Positions 45,652 through 51,847 of a DNA stretch of 51,847 nt are shown here, one piece after another (the first letter of the stretch is position 1; every line of letters starts with the position of its first letter). This DNA comes from Pseudomonadota bacterium (GTDB lineage Bacteria > Pseudomonadota > Alphaproteobacteria > Acetobacterales > Acetobacteraceae), in contig JAJYXY010000146.1 of the NCBI GenBank assembly GCA_021801465.1, forward strand, positions 1 to 51,847, in the 5' to 3' direction. The notes under the pieces are model-generated. The model was not told the DNA's origin. It worked only from the letters and a program-made list of their open reading frames with translations, and did not search any database. Both the position numbers and the translations under genes were made by a program.

Positions 45652-46217
45652 TGACTTACTTTTTGGCGAGATTTTTTCTTCCTTTTTTGGCTATCTTCGC
45701 GCTTGCCGGCTGCGATCATGGTGGTGACGATGTTGCGCAGACCTTTGGCGGTCTCGTCGATGTCCCGTTTGAGTTCGAGGTGACGACGCGCACCCCGCTT
45801 GAGATGCCGAAAGAGGATAGTCTCGTGCCGCCCAATCCCGAGGCTTCCGGCCCGCCGCAGCAAAGTTTGCGCCAGCAAGCGGAGGCGATACTGGCGCCGC
45901 AGGTGGCTTTGGGCGCCGGAGTTGCGTCGCAACCATCGCCCGGGGAGGAGGCGCTGATGAAAGCAGCCGGCCCGCCTGCGCCGCGCAATATCCGTGTTAT
46001 GGTCGACAACACCACGGATGAGCGCCGTGCTGCGAGCGGAATTGCCGATATTCTCGAATTCTGGCACCCGCGTTCGCAGCCAATCCAGGAAACACTGGAT
46101 GCGAAGGCCGAAGCCGCGCGCCTTAAAGCTGCGAAGGCCAGCGGGAAAAGCGTCGCCGAGGGCCCGATCCCGATCATCAAGCCGCAAAATCCTGGCCTGT
46201 TCCAAGGGCTTTTTTGA
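45651..46217 (+). CDS. DUF3035-family lipoprotein
   Basis: A 188-aa predicted lipoprotein. From the GTG at 45651 the signal peptide is FLARFFLPFLAIFALAGC, with lipobox LAGC and lipidated Cys21. The family segment PFEFEVTTRTPLEMP follows, then Pro/Ala-rich sequence, then RNIRVMVDNTTDERRAASG-type residues and a basic C terminus. Function is unknown; it often sits behind lspA. An in-frame ATG at 45543 would translate the hairpin repeats into a basic leader before the signal peptide, which seems less likely. The ribosome-binding site would be the AAAAAGAAG inside repeat copy 5. Confidence 0.8.
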   Translation: MTYFLARFFLPFLAIFALAGCDHGGDDVAQTFGGLVDVPFEFEVTTRTPLEMPKEDSLVPPNPEASGPPQQSLRQQAEAILAPQVALGAGVASQPSPGEEALMKAAGPPAPRNIRVMVDNTTDERRAASGIADILEFWHPRSQPIQETLDAKAEAARLKAAKASGKSVAEGPIPIIKPQNPGLFQGLF

Positions 46218-46239
46218 CGGCGATGGCAGTTTTGGCGCG

Positions 46240-49200
46240 GTGATCAAACTCCCGACTTTCGCGGACGTCATTCGCGCGCTCTTTGATGGAGATTGGTACC
46301 GGACGCATTACCCTGACGTTGCCAATTCCGGCACTGATCCGCTGAACCATTATCTTTCCTTCGGTTTCGCCGAAGGGCGCGATCCGAATAGGTTTTTCGA
46401 CGGCCGGTGGTATCGCCAGACCTATCCTGACGTCGCTTCCGCGGGCATTCCGCCGATTTTGCATTATCTCCAGTTTGGCGCGCAGGAGTTGCGCAACCCG
46501 CACCCGCGCTTCGATGCTCCCTATTACGTCTACCTGCATCCCGAGGCCGCGGCCAACCCGCTTTTTTACCACGTCACTCACGGCGCGGCGCAGGGCTATG
46601 CGACCGCGCGCGCGTTTGACCTCGCGGCCCACCTTCCCGCCGCGCCCGGCCCGCGCCCGGCGCCGCCGCCTGAGATCGTCGTGGACGTCGTCATTCCTGT
46701 CTATCGCGGGGTAGAAGAGACGCGGCGATGCCTTGCCTCGGTTTTTGCCGATCGCGCGCCACCGCTTGGCGATGTCATTGTCATCGATGATTGCTCCCCT
46801 GAGCCCGCGCTCTCCGCCTGGCTCGACGAAATGAACGAAAGCGGCGCCATTCGTCTGATCCGGCCGCCGCGCAATCTCGGCTTCGTCGAAGCGGCCAATC
46901 GTGGCATGCAGGCGGCGGGCGGGCGCGATGTCGTTCTTCTCAATAGCGATACCGAAGTGCCGCGCGGCTGGCTCTCGCGGCTCGCGGCGCACGCTTATGC
47001 GGGGGCGCGGATCGCCACCGTCTCGCCGTTTTCCAACAATGCGACGATCTGCTCTTACCCTGATCTTCAGGGCGGCGGGCTCGCCTTTGGTCTCGAACTC
47101 GCGGAGATCGATGCGGCGACAAAGGCGGTCAATGCGGGGAGAGCGGTCGATGTGCCGGTAGGCGTCGGTTCGTGCATGTATATTCGCCGCGCGGCGCTCG
47201 AGGACATTGGGCAGTTCGATAAAGAGGCGTTTGGCCGTGGTTATGGCGAGGAAGTGGATTTTTGTCTCCGTGCCAGTGCGCGCGGCTGGCGCCATCTGCT
47301 TGCCTGCGATGTGTTCATCTACCACGCGGGCGAGGTGAGTTTCGGCAAGGGAACCCGCGCGCGTGAACAAGGGATGCGGCGCGTTGCCGAACGCTATCCG
47401 CATTTTTCGCGCCTGATCGAGCTTTCCGTGCGCTTTGGCGCGGGCGATCCGGCGCGGTTCGCCTTGAGCGCGGAATTGTTCCGCCGCTCGGGGCTGCCGA
47501 CGATAGTGATGGTGAGCCACGATCTCGACGGCGGTGTCGTCCGGCATATCGCGGATTTGATGCGTCGGCTCGAGGGCGATGCCAATATTTTGCTGCTACG
47601 CCCGGAATCGGGTGGTTTCGTGCTGGAGATTCCCGGGCTCGCTGGGCATCCAAAATTGTCGGTGACGGCCGAGTGTGCCGCGGATCTGGCTATTTTGCTC
47701 AAAAATTTTGCCTTGCGCCGGGTGCATGTCCATCACGTCATGCGATTTTATGATGCCGATCTCGCCACGTTTCTGCGCCGGCTCGAGGTCCCCTTCGATG
47801 TGACCGTTCATGATTATTATGCGATCTGCCCGCAGGTGAATTTGCTGCCATGGCCGGATGCGCAATATTGCGGCGAGCCTGGTCCCGCTTCCTGCAATGC
47901 CTGTATCGCGCAGCGCCCGGCGCATGGGGCGCGGGATATCATCGAATGGCGGGCACGGCATCGGTTTTTATTCGCGGAGGCCGAACGTGTGCTCTGTCCG
48001 ACGGAGGATGTGCGCGCGCGCCTCGCCCGCTATGGCCTCGCTGCGCGCGCAATCGTGGCGCCGCACGAAAAAGAGCCGGCGTCGTGGCCGCTCAAGATCA
48101 ACCCACTCGCGCCAGGGCGCCCATCGCACGGCAAGCGCGTGACGCGGCGCCCGTTGCGGGTGGCCTTGCTCGGTGTTCTGGCCAACCAGAAAGGATTGCC
48201 CACCGTTGCCGCGCTCGCAGCGGCGGTGCCGGCGTCCGAGATCGAGCTTCGCTTGATCGGCTACCCCGAGATGCCGCTTTTGCCCCCGCTCGCGGCACGG
48301 ATTCCCGTTACGGGAAAATACGCGGAGGCGGATCTGCCGCGCCTGATCAGCCGGCTTCGCCCGCACGTGCTCTGGTTTCCCGCGCAATGGCCGGAAACTT
48401 GGAGCTATACGCTGAGTGCCGCGATCGCAAGCGGTCTCCCGATCGTCGCCTCGGCGATGGGCGCGTTCGCCGAGCGGCTCAAAGACCGGCCAATGACTTG
48501 GCTGGTCCCGCCCGATGCGCCGCCTGAGCTTTGGCGCAGAGCCTTCGTCGAGGCGCGCAAGGCCGTGGAAATAGGGCGCTTGCCGCCACCGATGCCACGC
48601 GAGAAACATGCGGATTTCTATCAGTCCGATTACGGCGCGCCGCTTTTGCGCATGGCAGATACCGCGCCGCGATGCCGCAAGGCCGGGCCGCGGGATTTGC
48701 GCCGCCCTGGCCGCCTCTCGGTGATCCTGGTGCCAGAGCGGCTCGCCGGCGGGGTGCTTAGCCCGTGCGCGTATATCCGCCTGGCACTTCCCCTCGATCA
48801 CCCCGCAATCGCCGGCGAGATCGAGGTGACGCAGGCGACTCCCGAGGAGGCGGTCCGTCTCCGTGCCGACGTGATCGCGACCCAGCGCTACGCCATCACC
48901 GATGTCGGGATGGCTGCGGCACTCGGCGCGCATTGCCGGCGCGCGCGCATGCGGCTCCTCTATGATCTCGACGATGATTTGCTCGCGATCCCGCCAGAGC
49001 ATCCGGAGGCGGCATTGCTCGCGCCCCGCGCCGGCGTGATCGAGGCGATGCTGCGCGCGGCCGACATCGTCACGGTATCGACGCCGTCCTTGCAAGCCGC
49101 CCTCAAGACCAGGGACATCCGCGCCACCGTCGTTGCCAACGGGCTTGATGAGCGGCTTTGGCCGGAGAGACCATCTCGGCCGGCGCCGCTCAGCGGGGTT

Positions 49201-49860
49201 TTTCGTATTTTGGTGATGGGAACGCTGACGCATCGGGCAGATTTTCGCCTGATCGCTGGGGCGCTCGCGCGGGTCAAAGACTGTTTCGGCGAGCGGGTGG
49301 AGATCGAGGTGTGCGGCATGACCGAGGGGGAATTGCCGCAAGGTCTTCAGCGCATCGCGCCGCCACCAGGGCAGGGCGAGAGCTATCCGGGATTTGTCGC
49401 CTGGCTGACCAGCCGCCCGGGCTGGCATCTCGGCCTCGCGCCGCTCTCTCGGGGGGCGTTCAATGAGAGCAAATCGGCGATCAAGGCGCTCGATTACGCG
49501 GCGCTCGGTCTTGCCGTGCTCGCCTCCGACACAAAAGCCTATCGCGGCTCGCTTGCCGATGGGCCTGGCGGATGGCTGGTCGGGGAGGCGGAGGAGGCGT
49601 GGTTTCAGGCGATCGCGCGGCTGGTGCGCGATCCGGGCCAGGCCGCGCGTCTCGCGGCGGGTGCGAGGGCTGCGTTTCTTGCGACCGGAACACTCAGCGC
49701 TCAGGCGATCGCGCGCCGCGCCCTATGGCGGGGTTCGGCGGCAGCGCCGCCCCGCCGGGCAGGGCGCGAAAAGCTCATCATGCCCATTGACCGGCCGGGT
49801 AAGCCGCGCTTGGCTATGCTTTCGGGAGCGAAATCGGATGGGAAGGCGCGAACGCCATGA
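46240..49860 (+). CDS. Large multi-domain glycosyltransferase (repeat-GT2-GT4-GT4)
   Basis: A 1206-aa protein with at least four parts. Residues 7-120 hold three copies of an about 40-50 aa repeat (FDGDWYRTHYPDV, then HYLSFGFAEGRDPNRFF, WYRQTYPDV, HYLQFGAQE). About 148-370 is a GT2 (A-fold) domain: VVIPVYRGVEETRRCL, VIDDCSPEP, NLGFVEAANRGMQ and the metal site LLNSDTEVP. About 420-815 is a GT4-like B-fold domain starting TIVMVSHDLDGGVVRHI. About 826-1206 is a second GT4-like domain (VPERLAGGVLSPCAYIR; LGLAPLSRGAFNESKSAIKALDYAALG). It probably builds a surface polysaccharide or glycan. The GTG at 46240 is the best start seen. Confidence 0.85.
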   Translation: MIKLPTFADVIRALFDGDWYRTHYPDVANSGTDPLNHYLSFGFAEGRDPNRFFDGRWYRQTYPDVASAGIPPILHYLQFGAQELRNPHPRFDAPYYVYLHPEAAANPLFYHVTHGAAQGYATARAFDLAAHLPAAPGPRPAPPPEIVVDVVIPVYRGVEETRRCLASVFADRAPPLGDVIVIDDCSPEPALSAWLDEMNESGAIRLIRPPRNLGFVEAANRGMQAAGGRDVVLLNSDTEVPRGWLSRLAAHAYAGARIATVSPFSNNATICSYPDLQGGGLAFGLELAEIDAATKAVNAGRAVDVPVGVGSCMYIRRAALEDIGQFDKEAFGRGYGEEVDFCLRASARGWRHLLACDVFIYHAGEVSFGKGTRAREQGMRRVAERYPHFSRLIELSVRFGAGDPARFALSAELFRRSGLPTIVMVSHDLDGGVVRHIADLMRRLEGDANILLLRPESGGFVLEIPGLAGHPKLSVTAECAADLAILLKNFALRRVHVHHVMRFYDADLATFLRRLEVPFDVTVHDYYAICPQVNLLPWPDAQYCGEPGPASCNACIAQRPAHGARDIIEWRARHRFLFAEAERVLCPTEDVRARLARYGLAARAIVAPHEKEPASWPLKINPLAPGRPSHGKRVTRRPLRVALLGVLANQKGLPTVAALAAAVPASEIELRLIGYPEMPLLPPLAARIPVTGKYAEADLPRLISRLRPHVLWFPAQWPETWSYTLSAAIASGLPIVASAMGAFAERLKDRPMTWLVPPDAPPELWRRAFVEARKAVEIGRLPPPMPREKHADFYQSDYGAPLLRMADTAPRCRKAGPRDLRRPGRLSVILVPERLAGGVLSPCAYIRLALPLDHPAIAGEIEVTQATPEEAVRLRADVIATQRYAITDVGMAAALGAHCRRARMRLLYDLDDDLLAIPPEHPEAALLAPRAGVIEAMLRAADIVTVSTPSLQAALKTRDIRATVVANGLDERLWPERPSRPAPLSGVFRILVMGTLTHRADFRLIAGALARVKDCFGERVEIEVCGMTEGELPQGLQRIAPPPGQGESYPGFVAWLTSRPGWHLGLAPLSRGAFNESKSAIKALDYAALGLAVLASDTKAYRGSLADGPGGWLVGEAEEAWFQAIARLVRDPGQAARLAAGARAAFLATGTLSAQAIARRALWRGSAAAPPRRAGREKLIMPIDRPGKPRLAMLSGAKSDGKARTP

Positions 49861-50726
49861 TTTATGACCGCACGGCGGAGAGTCTCGGCAACATCGTCCA
49901 TCTCGAACACGTCAATACCAGGGTCCCCGATCAACGCTTGGCAACGCTGTTTTATGTCTCTGGCCTTGGCCTCACGCGTGATCCCTATCTGATGACCGGC
50001 ATCGACAATATGTGGATCAATGTCGGGCGCAGCCAGTTCCATTTGCCGACTGGCGCGCCGCAGCGCGTGCGCGGGGTGACCGGGCTCGTCATTCCCGATC
50101 GCGCGGCGCTTTTGGCGCGGCTGTCGCGGGTCGCCGACGCGCTCGCCGGGACGGCGTTCGCGGTGCATGAGAGCGCCACCTATATCGAGGCGGTCTCGCC
50201 CTGGGGCAATCGCATCCGCTGCCATGAACCGGGCCCGGCCTTTGGCCCCGTGCAGCTGGCGATGGCCTATGTGCTGTTTTTCGTCCCACGGGGGGCGGCG
50301 GCGGGGATCGTGCGATTTTACCGCGAGATCATCGGCGCGGCGGCGGAAACCGGCCACGATGCGGAGGGTGATTTCGCCGAAATCCGCGCCGGTGCCGATC
50401 AGACGCTGCGTTTTCATGAGACTGATCGGCCTCTCGAGCCCTTCGATGGGCATCATATCCAAATTTACATCAATGATTTTGGAACGCCGCACCGCGTGCT
50501 GCGCGAGCGCGGGCTGATCACCGAAGAAAGTGATCAACATCAATATCGTTTCGAGACCCTGATCGATCCGCAGTCGGCGGCGCCGCTATTCGTCATTGAG
50601 CACGAGGTGCGGAGCCTGCGCCACCCGCTTTATGCGCGCGCTCTCGTCAATCGTAATCCGGCGCAAACCAATCTGCGCTACGCACCAGGGCGCGACGCCT
50701 TGCCGTGGTCGCTGCCGCTGGCGTGA
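49857..50726 (+). CDS. VOC-superfamily (glyoxalase-like) protein
   Basis: A 289-aa protein with two vicinal-oxygen-chelate modules. The first has NIVHLEHVNTRVPDQRLATL, FYVSGLGLTRDP and the second has YVLFFVPRGAAAGIVRFYRE, then GHHIQIYINDFGTPHRVLRE. A metal site from the His in LEHVNTRV and later acidic residues is plausible but not certain. The substrate is unknown. The ATG overlaps the glycosyltransferase stop by 4 bases, so they are co-translated. Confidence 0.87.
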   Translation: MIYDRTAESLGNIVHLEHVNTRVPDQRLATLFYVSGLGLTRDPYLMTGIDNMWINVGRSQFHLPTGAPQRVRGVTGLVIPDRAALLARLSRVADALAGTAFAVHESATYIEAVSPWGNRIRCHEPGPAFGPVQLAMAYVLFFVPRGAAAGIVRFYREIIGAAAETGHDAEGDFAEIRAGADQTLRFHETDRPLEPFDGHHIQIYINDFGTPHRVLRERGLITEESDQHQYRFETLIDPQSAAPLFVIEHEVRSLRHPLYARALVNRNPAQTNLRYAPGRDALPWSLPLA

Positions 50727-50757
50727 CGATTGGCGGCGCAGGTTTCGCGAGGAGGGG

Positions 50758-50943
50758 ATGATTATCGCCACGTCCGATAATTCACCTTTGATGATTTCCG
50801 ACACTGCCGGCACTTGCGCGAGAAAACGGAATTTTAAGGAATTTTGGCGACCGGAGGGGGATCAGTCGGGGTGTGGTATTTTTGTCACTCAAGCCGACAA
50901 TTCTGCAATATGGACTTTCGGGGTGGAAATCATTCGTCTATAA
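50758..50943 (+). CDS. Possible small protein of 61 aa, unrecognised
   Basis: An open frame starting MIIATSDNSPLMISD, with GAGGAGGGG immediately upstream (spacing short). Base composition is clearly more AT-rich than the neighbours, and no family is recognised. It may be non-coding leader for the following ompA-like gene. A hairpin lies 16 bp after its stop. Low confidence. Confidence 0.22.
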   Translation: MIIATSDNSPLMISDTAGTCARKRNFKEFWRPEGDQSGCGIFVTQADNSAIWTFGVEIIRL

Positions 50944-50959
50944 ATCGACCGGTTCAATA

Positions 50960-50981
50960 GCCGAGAGATTCGGCATTTTCT
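50960..50981 (+). terminator. Small hairpin with T-rich tail before second ompA paralogue
   Basis: GCCGA-GAGAT-TCGGC (50960-50974) is followed by ATTTTCT. The stem is only five pairs. It could terminate the VOC/small-frame transcript or act in the leader of the OmpA gene 36 bp downstream. Confidence 0.35.
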
Positions 50982-51016
50982 GGTTGTGAAAGACCGCTAA
51001 AGGTCAGGAGAAATTG

Positions 51017-51847
51017 ATGAAGCTCCGTATCGCGCTTCTGGCTGCCTCTGTTTTGGCGGTGCCATTGGCGGCACGCGCCCAGCCCGTCAATGGGCTCTAT
51101 GTTGGCGCAGGCATCGGTCTTAACCTGCTCCAGGATGAAACGATCAACCATTCGACGGGCCTAGGGACCGACAATTCCATGGCCGCCTTCAACCCGGGCT
51201 ATCTCGGAGAGGTGAGCGTCGGTTACGGCCTTGGAGCATTGAATAGCGCGCTCAGAGGCTTCCGCGTCGAGTTGGAGGGCGACTATGCGTCGAACTCGCT
51301 CCAGAACATAGGCACGGGCTATGGCAATCCCGCCACCATCAAAGGTGGGCAGGATGAATATGGCATGATGGCCAATGTCCTTTACGATATCGACCCGAGC
51401 ATGTTCGGGATCAACGAACATTTCGTCTATCCCTACCTCGGTGTCGGCGCCGGGTATGGCGGGATGAATTTGACCGGCACCAGTGTGAGCTTCCTTCACA
51501 CGCCCGAAGTGATCTCCGGCGGGAGCAATACCGTTGGTGGGTTTGCTTATCAGGGCATTCTCGGTCTTTCTTTCCCCGTCTCGGCCGTGCCTGGCCTTTC
51601 GATCACTACCGAATATCGCATGCTTGCCGTGATGGACCCGCAGGGTGCCTACCATGGCTCGGTGACCAGCGGCGGGACGACGGTGGCGCGTGGCAATCTT
51701 GATTTTGGCAATGAATTCAATCATGAATTCATTCTCGGCGTGCGCTATGCCTTCGGTGCCGCGCCGCCGCCGCCGCCGCCCGCGCCGGCTCCGGTTGCGG
51801 CCCCCGCACCGGCGCCCGCGCCGGCCCGCACCTATCTCGTCTTCTTC
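51017..51847 (+). CDS. OmpA-family outer-membrane protein, C-terminally cut by window edge
   Basis: The first 277 codons of a paralogue of the 39.8-41.0 kb protein are present. The signal peptide is MKLRIALLAASVLAVPLAAR, then AQPVNGLYVGAGIGLNLLQD. Barrel strands follow (LGEVSVGYGLGALNSALRGF; YPYLGVGAGYGGMNL; LSFPVSAVPGLSITTEYRML; FILGVRYAFGA), then a Pro/Ala linker and the start of the OmpA domain (RTYLVFF) at the edge. AGGAG precedes the ATG. Confidence 0.92.
   Translation, partial: MKLRIALLAASVLAVPLAARAQPVNGLYVGAGIGLNLLQDETINHSTGLGTDNSMAAFNPGYLGEVSVGYGLGALNSALRGFRVELEGDYASNSLQNIGTGYGNPATIKGGQDEYGMMANVLYDIDPSMFGINEHFVYPYLGVGAGYGGMNLTGTSVSFLHTPEVISGGSNTVGGFAYQGILGLSFPVSAVPGLSITTEYRMLAVMDPQGAYHGSVTSGGTTVARGNLDFGNEFNHEFILGVRYAFGAAPPPPPPAPAPVAAPAPAPAPARTYLVFF

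Noticed and set aside
46177-47547. Long antisense open frame of 456 codons opposite the glycosyltransferase
   Set aside because: The plus-strand protein has clear GT2 motifs. The antisense product is Arg/His/Ala-rich with no motif, as expected from high-GC codon bias.

Overview
The window is a high-GC alphaproteobacterial chromosome segment, most likely from the Rhodospirillales and probably Acetobacteraceae or a close relative. That placement is inferred from GC-rich codon use, the purM-purN / PerM-HdaA neighbourhood, OmpA proteins with long Pro/Ala linkers, and the mix of PHA synthase, DUF1849 (EipB-like) and DUF3035 genes. I see no rRNA, tRNA, CRISPR array, insertion sequence, prophage or clear pseudogene. 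Coding density is very high, with many ATGA stop/start overlaps.

Layout. 1-1.3 kb: pheS and the start of pheT (minus). 1.5-3.7 kb: a PAS-GGDEF-EAL c-di-GMP enzyme followed by a stand-alone BLUF blue-light sensor. 3.9-6.2 kb: DUF445 membrane protein and a luciferase-like flavin monooxygenase. 6.2-8.1 kb: purM, purN and a 50-aa cytochrome-oxidase-subunit-IV-like protein (minus). 8.2-10.1 kb: PerM/AI-2E-type permease and HdaA. 10.2-16.5 kb: a branched-chain-amino-acid-type (Liv/HAAT) ABC transporter with a fused LivM-LivG polypeptide, bracketed by two enoyl-CoA hydratase-fold genes that both lack the usual catalytic glutamates. 16.6-23.4 kb: an EF-G-like GTPase, a GFA-fold protein, a carboxymuconolactone decarboxylase-family protein, trpE and a PpiD-type foldase. 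23.6-28.5 kb: PHA synthase, a MaoC-Pta fusion, a dienelactone hydrolase-SnoaL fusion and an EthD protein. 28.6-32.7 kb: EipB-like protein, aspS and RNase D. 32.7-39.8 kb: flagellar hook cluster flgD-fliK (minus) and flgE-flgK-flgL (plus). 39.8-41.0 kb: OmpA-family protein. 41.2-50.7 kb: ribF, ileS, lspA, a DUF3035 lipoprotein, a 1206-aa multi-domain glycosyltransferase and a VOC protein. 51.0 kb to the end: a second, truncated OmpA paralogue.

Working together. The hook genes diverge from a 342-bp region that holds two sigma-54-type promoters (-24/-12 spacing correct in both) pointing in opposite directions, with three CC(T/C)TGCCGGG elements between them. This looks like a shared enhancer-driven late-flagellar switch, and it also fixes the fliK start. 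The BLUF/GGDEF-EAL pair looks like a light-to-c-di-GMP module made of separate proteins. The phaC and MaoC-Pta genes fit (R)-hydroxyacyl-CoA supply for polyester synthesis. A dispersed 35-45 bp hairpin repeat (stem GGTTCTTTTTT/AAAAAAGAACC plus an A6CTTT tail) occurs five times, always between genes, and twice as a facing pair ahead of the DUF3035 lipoprotein gene. No single clearly new multi-gene system stands out. The best candidates are the split photoreceptor/c-di-GMP pair, the divergent sigma-54 switch, and the four in-frame minisatellites in the hook-length ruler FliK.
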